From: Roseovarius confluentis
GTDB lineage: Bacteria > Pseudomonadota > Alphaproteobacteria > Rhodobacterales > Rhodobacteraceae
Assembly: GCF_002917925.1 (NCBI RefSeq)
Contig: NZ_PPFE01000002.1
Location: 434,001-498,000 of the forward strand
DNA: 64,000 bases
Direction of reading: 5' to 3'
Shown here: in pieces, positions 8,350 through 17,527 of the stretch
Position numbering within the stretch: the stretch's first letter is position 1
How the letters are laid out: every line of letters begins with the position of its first letter
Translations under genes and position numbers: made by a program
Notes under the pieces: generated by a model
Seen by the model: only the letters and a program-made list of their open reading frames with translations
Told to the model about the DNA's origin: nothing
Databases searched by the model: none

Positions 8350-10359
8350 ATGATAATCGACCATCCGCTGCCGCAGACGATCCGCGAAATCGAGCATCTG
8401 GAAATCCCCATGCCGGACGGCACGCGGCTGGCGGCGCGGGTCTGGATGCCGGAGGGCGCCGAGGCAGCGCCGGTGCCGGCGATCCTCGAATTCATCCCCT
8501 ATCGCAAGAATGACAAGACGCTCGAGCGTGACCATGCCCGTGCGCCCTGGATGGCGGCGCAGGGCTATGCCTATGTGCGCGTCGACCTGCGTGGCACGGG
8601 CGAGTCCGAAGGGTTGATGACGGACGAATATACCGAAGAAGAGCTGCAGGACGGCTGCGACGTGATCGCGTGGATCGCCGCGCAGGACTGGTGCGATGGC
8701 GGCGTCGGGATCGTCGGCATTTCGTGGGGCGGGTTCAACGGCCTGCAGCTTGCCGCGCTGCGGCCCCCGGCGCTGAAGGCGGTGGTCACGATCTGTTCGA
8801 CCGACGACCGCTATGCCGATGACATCCACTACATGGGCGGCACGCTGCTGGGCGATCACCTGTCCTGGGCATCGGTGATGTTCGGGATCAATACCCTGCC
8901 GCCGGACCCTGCGCATGTGGGCGACCGCTGGCGCGGGATGTGGGAAGAGCGACTGGACGGGTCGGGCCTGTGGCTGGAGAACTGGATGCAGCACCAGACA
9001 CGGGACGCGTTCTGGAAGCATGGATCTGTGTGCGAGGATTTTTCGGATATCGAGGTGCCGGTCTATGCCGTCAGCGGCTGGGCCGACGGCTATTGCCGGG
9101 CGGTGTTCCGGCTGGTGGAGAACCTGAAGAGCCCGGTGAAGGGGCTGGTGGGCCCGTGGTCGCATCGCTATCCGCATCTGGGCGAGCCGGGCCCGGCCAT
9201 CGACTGGCTGACTGAAGAAGTGCGCTGGTGGGACCAGTGGATGAAGGGGCGGGACACGGGCATCGCGGATGAGCCGAAGCTGCGTGTGTTCCTGCAGGAT
9301 CACGCCCGGCCACAGACGCATTATGACACGCGGGAGGGCGTCTGGATCGACGAGCCGGCCTGGCCGTCGCCCAACGTGGAGCGCCGCGCGTTTTCGCTGA
9401 CTTCCGACGGGGGGCTTGGCGCGGAGGGGCCACAGGACGCGCTGGACATTTGCTCGCCGCTCTGGGTCGGGCGGCATGGCGGCAAATGGTGCTCTTACGG
9501 GCATCCCGGGGATCAGCCAGGCGACCAGCGGCGCGAGGATGCGGGCAGCCTGACGTTCCAGACGGCGCCCTTGACCGAGGATTGCCACATGGTCGGCGAT
9601 CCGGAGCTGACCCTGACGTTCGAGGTGGACAAACCGGTGGCGCAGGTGGCCCTGCGGTTGATGGACGTGGCCCCCGACGGTGCGGCGACACGGGTGAGCT
9701 ATGGCTTGCTGAACCTGACGCATCGCGACAGCCACGAGCATCCGGAAAACCTGGAACCCGGGCGCAAGTACACGGTGCGCGTGCCGATGAAGCATGTCGC
9801 GCAGACCTTCCGCGCGGGGCATCGTATCCGGCTGGGCGTTTCGACCAGTTATTTTCCCGTTGCCTGGCCCGCGCCGGAGCCGGTGACCCTGACCATGCTG
9901 ACGGGAGAGTGCGTGCTGGAACTGCCGATGCGCAAAGACGCGCCCGAGGCGGTCGATGCCTTCGGCGCGGCCCGATCGGCCGAATTGCTGGAGTTGGACG
10001 TGACACGTGCGCCGGGCGCGACCTGGCGCCTGGGCGAGGACGTCGACACCGGAATGCTGAGTATCGAGGTGACCGACGACGAGGGAGCGGCGACGATCCG
10101 GAGTCAGGGGTATTTCCATGCGGCCGCGGCCAAGGAACATTACACGATTTTGCCCGAAGATCCGACTTCGGCCACCGGCGAGGTGACGTGGACTCACGAG
10201 ATGGCGCGCGAGGATTGGAGCGTGAAAACCGTCACCCGGACACGAATGACCTGCACCGCCAGCGATTATCTGATCACGGCGCGGCTTGAAGCTTTCCTGA
10301 ACGGCGATTGCATCCGCGAGCTTGACTGGGACGTCCGGATTCCGCGCGACCATAATTGA
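8350..10359 (+). CDS. CocE/NonD family serine hydrolase (X-Pro dipeptidyl-peptidase S15 type)
   Basis: This 669-residue protein has an alpha/beta-hydrolase domain (about 1-290) with nucleophile elbow GISWGGFNG and presumed catalytic Ser125, a likely catalytic Asp in SGWADGYC, and a His in WSHRYPH. It is followed by a C-terminal beta-sandwich of the X-Pro dipeptidyl-peptidase type (PVAQVALRLMDVAPDGAATR region and RAGHRIRLGVSTSYFP). Relatives cleave Xaa-Pro dipeptides, cocaine or acyl-amides, so the substrate cannot be read from sequence. No signal peptide is seen, so it is likely cytoplasmic. It lies on the same strand as cphB-cphA-ATP-grasp, 151 bases downstream, which makes a peptide substrate related to that locus plausible but unproven. 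Confidence 0.88.
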   Translation: MIIDHPLPQTIREIEHLEIPMPDGTRLAARVWMPEGAEAAPVPAILEFIPYRKNDKTLERDHARAPWMAAQGYAYVRVDLRGTGESEGLMTDEYTEEELQDGCDVIAWIAAQDWCDGGVGIVGISWGGFNGLQLAALRPPALKAVVTICSTDDRYADDIHYMGGTLLGDHLSWASVMFGINTLPPDPAHVGDRWRGMWEERLDGSGLWLENWMQHQTRDAFWKHGSVCEDFSDIEVPVYAVSGWADGYCRAVFRLVENLKSPVKGLVGPWSHRYPHLGEPGPAIDWLTEEVRWWDQWMKGRDTGIADEPKLRVFLQDHARPQTHYDTREGVWIDEPAWPSPNVERRAFSLTSDGGLGAEGPQDALDICSPLWVGRHGGKWCSYGHPGDQPGDQRREDAGSLTFQTAPLTEDCHMVGDPELTLTFEVDKPVAQVALRLMDVAPDGAATRVSYGLLNLTHRDSHEHPENLEPGRKYTVRVPMKHVAQTFRAGHRIRLGVSTSYFPVAWPAPEPVTLTMLTGECVLELPMRKDAPEAVDAFGAARSAELLELDVTRAPGATWRLGEDVDTGMLSIEVTDDEGAATIRSQGYFHAAAAKEHYTILPEDPTSATGEVTWTHEMAREDWSVKTVTRTRMTCTASDYLITARLEAFLNGDCIRELDWDVRIPRDHN

Positions 10360-10974
10360 CGGCGGCGTAAGACCGGCGAGCGCGTTCATCGCGCCCGAGG
10401 TTGTTTACCAGTTGATCGAATGCCCGCCGTCTTCGTCGAGCCGTTACGGGGGCTAGATGGTTGTTGCCGCTGGAGTCGGAGCGGTGGCGCATGCTCATCC
10501 GCTTTGCCGCGAAAGCAGATACCGGATTTTGTATAGGCTGAGCATGGGCCGGCCTTGTGTCGGGGCAAGAGCACTCGAACCGAGTTGCGTCGCCTGAAGA
10601 GACTACACACTCAAGTGTAGGTAGTCAGACGCGGGGGCACTGTGGCACCTTGCCGGGGCACATATTCTCGCCGGGCAGGTGGATTCACGTTGGGTTCTGT
10701 CGGAATCCGCAGGCCAATGTACGGACATGGGCAGTAGCCTCACGCGGAGGAACAGGGCGCCATTGCGCTAAAGTCAGGTGAAACGTGTGGCAGGAGAGCG
10801 TGTGGGACGGCTGGTGAGCGATACCAAGGGAAGGGAAGTCATGTACGGCATGCGGCTAAGCGAAAGCATCTGTTTCAGGACGTGTGAACATATCATCGGG
10901 TGCTGTTTCGCAAGGCCTGGCGGGCGTCACGTGCATGCGGGTCGCCGTTTGCGCGAAAACCGGGACATAGACTG
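10360..10974. other. Intergenic region upstream of ppc
   Basis: This 615-base region between the hydrolase and ppc has only short overlapping frames with no protein-like features. An imperfect palindrome ctacacactcaagtgtag lies near 10602-10620. Length and position fit a regulated ppc promoter, but no defined site is called. Confidence 0.4.
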
Positions 10975-13611
10975 ATGCCTTCGGTTTTGCTGAACGCCGC
11001 CTGCGGTGTCACCGACAGTGACGAATCCTATGCCGCCGACCTGCGCAGGGAGCTTTTCGATCTTTGGGGCAACGTGCTGACGCGGCGCGCGCCGCATGTG
11101 GCCGAGTGGGCGCATAGCGACACTGAGCACGTGATTCCAGCAGGGCCTGGTGCCGTGCCCTATCTTCAGGCGCTGAACATCTGGTTTCAGCTTTTGCGGA
11201 TCGTGGAGGAAAACGCCGCGATCCGGGACCGGCGCCACGTCGAGACGCAAAGCGGGGCAGAGACCGTTCCCAGCAGCTTTGCCCAGGCGCTGGCGCGTGA
11301 GGATCTGACGCGGGAACGCTTTGCCGAGATATCGCAAAACCTGTCTGTCGGCCCAACCCTGACGGCGCATCCGACCGAAGCCAAGCGTGTCACGGTGCTG
11401 GAGATCCACCGCAGGATCTATCGCAATCTGGTTTCATTGGAGGCGCAACGCTGGACCAGCCGGGAACGCGCCGCGATCCTTTCAGATATCGAGTGCGAGA
11501 TCGACCTGCTGTGGATGACGGGCGAGTTGCGGCTGGAACGTCCTGATCTTAGCGACGAGATCGAATGGGGGTTGCAGTTCTTTCGCGACGGGATCTTTGA
11601 CGCCGTGCCGCAGGTGTTCGAGCAATTCGAGCAGGCCGCCACGAACAGGTTCGGGACACCTGACGCGGTGTCCCCCTGCATCCGCTTTCATTCCTGGATC
11701 GGCGGTGACCGGGATGGCAACCCGAACGTCACCGCCGACAGTACCGCCCACGCGCTGAAACGGGCGCGCGACGCGGTGATGGACATGTACAAGGGGCATC
11801 TGCGGATTGCGGCCGAACGCCTGAGCATCAGCAACAGGATCGTGCCGCTTGATCCGGAGGTGCAGGGCGGGCTCGAGCGTCTTGCCTCGGTATCGCCGAC
11901 GCATGATCGTAACCCCAACGAACTGTTTCGCCAGGCGATGTCGGCGATCCTGCATCGGTTGGAATCATATCGGCATATCAGCCATTTCATTGCCGACCTG
12001 GAAATGATCGAAAACGCACTTGAGTCAGTCGACGCGGGGCAGTTGGCGCGCCGCTACATTCGCCCGATCCGCTGGCGGGCCTCGGTTTTCGGATTCAGCA
12101 TCTTTACGCTCGATATTCGTCAGAACTCCACGGTGACGACGGACACCATCACCGAAATCTGGCGGAGCCGGGATGATGGCGAGGTGCCGGAATATGGCGA
12201 CCCCGCATGGTCGAAGCGGCTTCGGGCCGAGTTGGCGGAACCGCAACTGCCCGAGCCCGACCAGAACGCGTTGTCGGATCAGGCTGTTGAGCTTCTCAAG
12301 CTGCTGAACCTGATGTCGAAGCGGCAGTACGGCCCGGACCCGGCGGCGGTCGGCCCGTTCATTTTGTCCATGACCCGCTCCTCGGACGACCTGCTGGGGG
12401 TATTCCTGCTGGCGCGGTACGCGGGTTTTGGTGCTGAGACGCTGGAGCTCAAGGTCGTGCCATTGTTCGAGACCATCGAGGACCTGAGGGCGGGGCCGGA
12501 TATCCTTGTCGACCTGCTGAAGGTGCCGCTGGCAAAACGCAGCCTGACGCGGGACGGGCCCTTGATCGAGGTCATGCTTGGCTATTCCGACAGCAACAAG
12601 GACGGCGGCTTTGTGTGCTCGACCTGCGAACTGGACCAAGCGCAGCGCAAGATCACGCGGGTCCTGGCGTCGCAGGGTCTGAAGCCTGTCTTCTTTCACG
12701 GGCGCGGCGGATCGGTCAGCCGGGGCGGCGCCCCGATGGACCGCGCCATCGCGGCCCAGCCGACAGATACCGTGAACGGCAGGATGCGTCTGACGGAGCA
12801 GGGCGAGGTCGTATCGGCCAATTATGCCAATCGTGGCACCGCGGCGGCGCATCTTGAGCTTCTGGCCTCGAGCGTTCTGAAACATACGGCGGATGCGAAC
12901 GATCCGCCCCGTGCGCCGGAATTCAACGATGCGCTGGATGCGCTGTCGGGCCTGTCGCAGACCGCCTATTCCACGCTGCTGCACATGCCCGGCTTCATCG
13001 ACTATTTCCAGCAGGCCAGCCCGGTAGAGGAGCTGGCCATGCTGAAGATCGGCTCGCGGCCTGCGCGTCGTTTCGGCGCGGCGTCGCTGGATGACCTGCG
13101 GGCCATTCCATGGGTGTTCGCGTGGTCGCAGAACCGGCACCTGATCACGGGCTGGTACGGGTTCGGCTCCGCTATCGAGTCGTTTCGAAAGTTCCAGGGC
13201 ACCCGTGGCGAGGAGACGCTTCGCGCCATGTTCGAGAAAACCAAGCTGTTCCGGCTGATCGTGGACGAGGTGGAGAAATCACTCTTTCAAAGCGACCTCG
13301 ACATCGCCTGGGAATATGCGTCGCTGGTTACGGATGACGACACCCGGAAGCGTGTCACGGACGCGGTCCGCAAGGAATATGCGCTGGCCTGCGAGGGGAT
13401 CACCTTCCTGACCGGCCAGAAGACCATCGCCGAGCGTTTCCCGCGCATGAGAGCCCGCTTTGACCGGATACGCCCCGGTCTGGACCGGATCAATGCGCTG
13501 CAGGTGTCATTGCTGCGCGATGTACGGTCCCGGGATGAACCGAACCGGGTCTCGATTCCGTTGCTTCAATCCATGAACTCGATTTCTTCTGGCCTTGGGT
13601 GGACCGGCTAG
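10975..13611 (+). CDS. ppc: Phosphoenolpyruvate carboxylase (divergent)
   Basis: The 878-residue protein shows the PEPC signatures: LTAHPTEAKR with catalytic His132, GYSDSNKDGGF, the mobile loop FHGRGGSVSRGG, and a conserved helix near GLNRINALQ-like sequence at the end. PEPC adds bicarbonate to PEP to give oxaloacetate, an anaplerotic step; it works as a cytoplasmic tetramer. The C-terminus ends SISSGLGWTG instead of the usual RNTG-type end, and the SNKDGG loop differs from the common SAKDAG, so it belongs to a divergent subfamily. I chose ATG 10975; an upstream in-frame ATG at 10900 would add a basic leader not typical of the family. Flanked by long non-coding stretches, so probably monocistronic. 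Confidence 0.9.
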   Translation: MPSVLLNAACGVTDSDESYAADLRRELFDLWGNVLTRRAPHVAEWAHSDTEHVIPAGPGAVPYLQALNIWFQLLRIVEENAAIRDRRHVETQSGAETVPSSFAQALAREDLTRERFAEISQNLSVGPTLTAHPTEAKRVTVLEIHRRIYRNLVSLEAQRWTSRERAAILSDIECEIDLLWMTGELRLERPDLSDEIEWGLQFFRDGIFDAVPQVFEQFEQAATNRFGTPDAVSPCIRFHSWIGGDRDGNPNVTADSTAHALKRARDAVMDMYKGHLRIAAERLSISNRIVPLDPEVQGGLERLASVSPTHDRNPNELFRQAMSAILHRLESYRHISHFIADLEMIENALESVDAGQLARRYIRPIRWRASVFGFSIFTLDIRQNSTVTTDTITEIWRSRDDGEVPEYGDPAWSKRLRAELAEPQLPEPDQNALSDQAVELLKLLNLMSKRQYGPDPAAVGPFILSMTRSSDDLLGVFLLARYAGFGAETLELKVVPLFETIEDLRAGPDILVDLLKVPLAKRSLTRDGPLIEVMLGYSDSNKDGGFVCSTCELDQAQRKITRVLASQGLKPVFFHGRGGSVSRGGAPMDRAIAAQPTDTVNGRMRLTEQGEVVSANYANRGTAAAHLELLASSVLKHTADANDPPRAPEFNDALDALSGLSQTAYSTLLHMPGFIDYFQQASPVEELAMLKIGSRPARRFGAASLDDLRAIPWVFAWSQNRHLITGWYGFGSAIESFRKFQGTRGEETLRAMFEKTKLFRLIVDEVEKSLFQSDLDIAWEYASLVTDDDTRKRVTDAVRKEYALACEGITFLTGQKTIAERFPRMRARFDRIRPGLDRINALQVSLLRDVRSRDEPNRVSIPLLQSMNSISSGLGWTG

Positions 13612-14099
13612 GCCTATATCTGGCCGGCTGCCGGTGCCGTGGACATCTCGAGTGGGCCTGTCACCGTTTGATGCCACGTCTTCGACAGCATTTGCTGCAC
13701 CAAAGAAGGTTAGCTATGGGTGAATTCCCGGGTACCCATGCCAAACTACGAGTGCGGTTTGGGATAGGCATTCAAGAAACTTGAGCGCTCAAGTGAGACT
13801 ACGGGCGGAGAGCGGTTGTTCGCTGCGCGGTGCGTTTACGTCAGCCTGGCGGCAAAGCCAGCTATTGGCCGCAGTTCACCACTGGATATTATTAAAGAAC
13901 ATTTGGTGGGGTTTTCACTTCGAGACGAATGCCGGTAGGGGAATATCAATTCTCTGAGGATATGGCGCCCGACAGCCCCACCTGGATAGGTTTCGATCCC
14001 GTGGAGGCGTTTTGCTTTGAAGCCGGAGGTGTCTGGCCCAGGCCTTGCATTGCCGCACCGGAAACACCCTCTCGTCGGGCTGCGAACACCAGAGTTGGT
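13612..14099. other. Intergenic region between ppc and a GlcG-like gene
   Basis: This 488-base region between convergent genes has no credible coding sequence. It holds an inverted repeat atgggt...acccat near 13716-13739 and a perfect palindrome at 13780-13793 listed separately. No clear terminator with a U-tract is seen after ppc. Confidence 0.4.
13780..13793. promoter_or_regulatory. Perfect 14-bp palindrome, possible operator
   Basis: The sequence CTTGAGCGCTCAAG reads the same on both strands. Palindromes of this size often bind dimeric regulators, but no adjacent promoter was found and both flanking genes end towards it, so function is uncertain. Confidence 0.25.
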
Positions 14100-14519
14100 T
14101 CAACCTGTTTGCGCAGTCAATCCATGAACGTTTATGGCGGACACGGCGCATGCTTCATCGTTATCCGATGAATCGCCTGTGATACCAATGGCCCCGATCA
14201 GCTTCTCGTCACGGTAAATCAGGACACCACCGGGAACAGGAACCAACAGGCCTTGGTTCAGTGCGTTCATGGCATCAATGAAGAACGGTTGTTCCTGTGC
14301 CCGCGTGTACAGCGCTCGGGATCCGAGGCCCATTGCCACTGCGCCTTTCGCCTTGCCCTGTGCGATCTCGGGTCGCAGGTTGCTGGTGCCGTCCTCGCGT
14401 TGAAGTGCAACAAGATGCCCTCCGGGATCTATGACGGCAATCGTGAGGGGTTTCATGTCATGCGCGCGCCGATACTCCAAGGCAGAGACGATCAGTGCAT
14501 TTGCAAGTTCAAGGTTCAT
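14100..14519 (-). CDS. GlcG/HbpS family heme-binding-like protein
   Basis: This 139-residue protein matches the GlcG/HbpS (DUF336) family: NLELANALIVSALEYRRAHDMKPLTIAVIDPGGHLVAL at the start, KAKGAVAMGLGSRAL in the middle and GGVLIYRDEKLIGAIGITGDSSDNDEACA near the end. Members include a protein encoded in glycolate-oxidase operons and an extracellular heme-binding protein; the biochemical role is mostly unclear. It is the last gene of the minus-strand run aminotransferase-dctP-dctQ-dctM-glcG, 63 bases after dctM. No signal peptide. Presence of a GlcD-like remnant nearby suggests an ancestral hydroxyacid oxidation function of this locus (inference). Confidence 0.82.
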   Translation of the reverse strand: MNLELANALIVSALEYRRAHDMKPLTIAVIDPGGHLVALQREDGTSNLRPEIAQGKAKGAVAMGLGSRALYTRAQEQPFFIDAMNALNQGLLVPVPGGVLIYRDEKLIGAIGITGDSSDNDEACAVSAINVHGLTAQTG

Positions 14520-14536
14520 GTCAACATCTCCTCAAC

Positions 14537-14574
14537 GTCTCGCCGGCTTGCAAGGTGATGCAAGCCGGCGAGAC
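14537..14574 (-). other. Intercistronic 16-bp hairpin between dctM and glcG-like gene
   Basis: A perfect 16-bp stem (GTCTCGCCGGCTTGCA and its complement) with a 6-base loop lies between the dctM stop and the glcG-like start. No U-run follows on the transcribed strand, so it is more likely an mRNA-stabilising or attenuating structure than a full terminator. Confidence 0.6.
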
Positions 14575-14582
14575 CTTCGCCC

Positions 14583-15863
14583 TCAATTGTAGAAATAATC
14601 CACCAGGAAGAGCGGAATCGATGGAATGTATGTGCACATCAGGAGCACGGTGAGCAGGACGGCGACGAAGTAGATGTTGACCTTGCTCACTTCCCATATG
14701 TTCGCCCGCGCCACCGCACATGCCGTGATCAGAACACTGGCGACGGGTGGCGTTTGTTGCCCGATGGCGAGGTTCAGCGTGACAACAAGGCCAAAGTGAA
14801 TCGGGTTGATATCAACAGCTTCGATCAGCGGAATGACAATTGGCACGACGAGAATGATCGCGGCGGCCGAGTGCAGGAAAAAGCCGATGACGAGGAAGAA
14901 AAAGTTCAGGATCAACAGGATCAGCCACTTGTTTTCCGTGATGTTCAGGATCCCCGCCGCCAGTTCCTGAGGATATTGTGCGCGCGTCAGAAACCCGCCC
15001 ATCACCACGGATGCCGCCACGAGCAGCATGACGACGGCCGTCTGCATGCCGCCGTCGAGCATCGACTGCTGCAGGTGTTTGAGATCTACCTGACGGTACC
15101 AAAGGCTAATCGCGATGGCCGCCAGAACGGCAAGGCCCGCGGCCTCGGTCGCCGTGACGTACCCGCCGAAGATGCCGCCGAGGATGATGACCGGCAACGC
15201 GAATGTCGGCAGCGCATCGACGAATGTTTCCCACACGCGGCGGCCCGAAAACGCCTCTTCGCGGGGCAGGTCGTAGCGGCGCGCGAAGTAATAAGCGACG
15301 CCCATCAGGCCTGCCGCGCCCATCACGCCCGGAACCACGCCGGCCACGAAAAGCTGCTCGACCGAAACATTGGCGGAGGTTGCGTAAAGGATCATCGGGA
15401 TCGACGGAGGAATGATGATCGCAAGCGATGCGGAAGACGAGGTCACCGCCGCGGCCAGCGCGCCCGAGTATCCCCGTTTTTTCATCTGCGGGATCAGCAC
15501 CGACCCCATCGCCGCGACGTCCGCGACGGCCGAGCCGGAGATTTCGGCAAAGAACAGAGACACGCCAATGTTCACATGGGCCAGCCCGCCCCGGATGAAG
15601 CCGATCAGGGCTGCCACGAAATTGATCAGCCGGTCGGTGATGCCCCCCGCGTTCATGATCGCGCCGGCCAGCACGAACATCGGGATCGCGATAAGAGAGA
15701 ACTTGGTCGCGCCACCATACATGTCCAGCGCGACATTCACGAGCGAGTTGGTGCCCTCGAGCACCAGAAGCCCGCCGATCGCGGACACGGCCAGCGCAAT
15801 CGCGATCGGCACGTTCAGACAGATCATCACGACCATCGCGATGAAGATACCGAGCATCAGCAT
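14583..15863 (-). CDS. dctM: TRAP transporter large permease DctM
   Basis: This 426-residue, very hydrophobic protein has the DctM layout of about a dozen membrane segments, with the typical start MLGIFIAMVVMICLNVPIAIAL, the loop FFAEISGSAVADVAAMGSVLIPQMKKRGY and the C-terminal motif LNLAIGQQTPPVASVL. It forms the membrane transport channel of a sodium-coupled tripartite (TRAP) carrier with DctQ and DctP. Its start overlaps the dctQ stop (TGATG), indicating translational coupling. The substrate is probably a small organic acid, given the neighbouring CoA-transferase and aminotransferase, but cannot be named. Confidence 0.93.
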   Translation of the reverse strand: MLMLGIFIAMVVMICLNVPIAIALAVSAIGGLLVLEGTNSLVNVALDMYGGATKFSLIAIPMFVLAGAIMNAGGITDRLINFVAALIGFIRGGLAHVNIGVSLFFAEISGSAVADVAAMGSVLIPQMKKRGYSGALAAAVTSSSASLAIIIPPSIPMILYATSANVSVEQLFVAGVVPGVMGAAGLMGVAYYFARRYDLPREEAFSGRRVWETFVDALPTFALPVIILGGIFGGYVTATEAAGLAVLAAIAISLWYRQVDLKHLQQSMLDGGMQTAVVMLLVAASVVMGGFLTRAQYPQELAAGILNITENKWLILLILNFFFLVIGFFLHSAAAIILVVPIVIPLIEAVDINPIHFGLVVTLNLAIGQQTPPVASVLITACAVARANIWEVSKVNIYFVAVLLTVLLMCTYIPSIPLFLVDYFYN

Positions 15864-16405
15864 CAGGCGTTCCCCGCTTTCTTCATTTCTGTTTCGACCT
15901 CTTCTTCGATATCGGCATGTTCGAGCGACACGCCCGCGGCCGTTTTGCGCCAGTAGTCAGGCAGGCTCAGCGCTTGGCATATCAGGAAAAGAATCGCGCC
16001 GATCGGGATCACCGATTGGGTAAAGCTGACCGGCACCCATGTGACCGATACAAGCGACATGCCCCCGAGGATCGACAGTACCGTGAAGCCCGCCCAAGCC
16101 AGCAGGATGAAAAAGCCGGCGGTGATGGCCTCGGCCAGCGCGACCGCCCACATGCGCGCAGGCATCGGGATCGCCAGCAGCACGGTATCGAACCCGATAT
16201 GGCGACGTCGCAACGCGGCCAGCGCCGAGCCGTAATAGGTGATCCATGCCAGCAGGATGGCGGCAATCTCATCGTACCAGGCCAGGCTGGCCCCCAGAAG
16301 ACGGTAGATCACCGCGACGACAACAACTGCGGTCAGGATGACCATGAGGAAGACCAGAAAGTACTCCAAGGCACTTTCAAAGAATTTGCGCAGTGATTTG
16401 AACAT
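15863..16405 (-). CDS. dctQ: TRAP transporter small permease DctQ
   Basis: The 180-residue protein has four predicted membrane helices and the DctQ pattern: LEYFLVFLMVILTAVVVVAVIYRLLGASLAWYDEIAAILLAWITYYGSALAALRRRHIGFD, where the WYDE/W..YYGSA...RRHI motif is typical. It is the small membrane subunit that joins DctM and docks the binding protein. I chose ATG 16405 (MFKSLRKFF); upstream in-frame ATGs add a cysteine-rich leader unlike the family. A hairpin at 16478-16503 separates it from dctP. The C-terminus is acidic. Confidence 0.9.
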   Translation of the reverse strand: MFKSLRKFFESALEYFLVFLMVILTAVVVVAVIYRLLGASLAWYDEIAAILLAWITYYGSALAALRRRHIGFDTVLLAIPMPARMWAVALAEAITAGFFILLAWAGFTVLSILGGMSLVSVTWVPVSFTQSVIPIGAILFLICQALSLPDYWRKTAAGVSLEHADIEEEVETEMKKAGNA

Positions 16406-16477
16406 GATTGGTCCCTGCCGGGCAACGTACCCGGTACTGTTACATCCGACGTGTGATGAACTCGTGCAGCAAGGTAT

Positions 16478-16503
16478 GCAGGGGGCCGCTGACGGCCCCC
16501 TGC
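16478..16503 (-). other. Intercistronic GC hairpin after dctP
   Basis: A perfect 11-bp stem (GCAGGGGGCCG and its complement) with a 4-base loop lies between the dctP stop and dctQ start. Hairpins here commonly let the binding-protein message accumulate above the permease message. No U-tract is present. Confidence 0.55.
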
Positions 16504-16513
16504 GCATTCGGGG

Positions 16514-17494
16514 TCAGGAGCCGGACGCGAGGCTCTGAATTGTCTCGATCAGTTCCGCACCGCCCTCGACAGACGTAGAGAACTCTTCGTAGATCGGCGC
16601 TGAGGCATCGATGAAGGCCTGGTTGTCGGCCTCGTTGACCTCGACGCCGGCCTCGCGGATTACCTCGAGAAGCTCGGTCTCCAGCTTCGCCGCGTGCTCA
16701 TAGACAAAATCCTGCGTCTCGGCACCGCACGCCTCGAGTTCGGCGCGCACATCTTCCGGCAGCTTCTGCCACTGGTTTTCGGCAACGAGGACATAACCCG
16801 GCGTGTAGACGTGCCCCGTGATCGACAGGTACTTCTGCACTTCCTGGAACTTCGCTGATGCGATCTGAGCGTAGGGGTTTTCCTGCCCGTCGATCACGTT
16901 GGTCTGCAGCGCGGTAAAGACTTCCGAGAACGCCATCGGCGATGGGTTCGCGCCGTAAAGCTGGAACATCTTCACACGCCACTCGCCGTTCGGCGTGCGC
17001 AGCTTGACGCCTTCCAAGTCCTCAGGCTTGTTGATCGGACGAATGTTGTTGGTGATATGGCGGAAACCGTTCTCGAAGTAACCGATGATCCGGTATCCCT
17101 CGCGCTGCGCCGCCGCCTGGAATACGTCACCCAGTTCGGCCTGAATGCGGCGCATGTGATCGCGGTCCTTGACGATGTAGGGCATCTCGAAAACGCCGAA
17201 TTCCGGCGCGACCGACGACATCACCGACGACGGCAGCGAGAAATCCACCTGTCCGAGCTTCAGCTTCTGCAGCAGCTCGCGGTCCTTGCCCAGCTGGCTG
17301 GCGCCGAAAGTCTGCACTTCGGCCTTGTCGCCCAGCTTGCCGTTCGCGCACTCGGCAAAGGCATCCGCGGAGGCCTCGAAGAGCGATCCGGGGTTGCCGA
17401 CATGGCCGAAGCGCAGTGTCAGGTCCGCGGCGGTTGCCGCCAATGGCATGGCGATCGCGGCCACGCTGGCCAGAATAGTTGCTTTGATAGTCAT
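16514..17494 (-). CDS. dctP: TRAP transporter substrate-binding protein DctP
   Basis: This 326-residue periplasmic protein has a clear signal peptide (MTIKATILASVAAIAMPLAATAA) followed by LTLRFGHVGNPGSLFEASADAFAE, the usual DctP start. The central motif with PNGEWRVKMFQLYGANPSPMAFSEVFTALQTNVIDGQENP contains the family's conserved Arg that binds the ligand carboxylate and the DGQENP loop. It captures the substrate for DctQM. Located 33 bases after the aminotransferase stop in the same operon, so the amino- or keto-acid handled by that enzyme may be related to the imported compound. Confidence 0.93.
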   Translation of the reverse strand: MTIKATILASVAAIAMPLAATAADLTLRFGHVGNPGSLFEASADAFAECANGKLGDKAEVQTFGASQLGKDRELLQKLKLGQVDFSLPSSVMSSVAPEFGVFEMPYIVKDRDHMRRIQAELGDVFQAAAQREGYRIIGYFENGFRHITNNIRPINKPEDLEGVKLRTPNGEWRVKMFQLYGANPSPMAFSEVFTALQTNVIDGQENPYAQIASAKFQEVQKYLSITGHVYTPGYVLVAENQWQKLPEDVRAELEACGAETQDFVYEHAAKLETELLEVIREAGVEVNEADNQAFIDASAPIYEEFSTSVEGGAELIETIQSLASGS

Positions 17495-17527
17495 AGGTTC
17501 TCCTCCCTAAATGCTCCTCCCAGAGCG

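Noticed and set aside
10557-10975. Two overlapping short plus-strand frames upstream of ppc
   Set aside because: No domain or convincing ribosome site; arginine- and glycine-rich content is typical of chance frames in GC-rich DNA.
13716-13739. Polylinker-like GAATTCCCGGGTACC sequence
   Set aside because: It combines three common restriction sites, but the flanks are ordinary genomic sequence; most likely chance rather than vector contamination.
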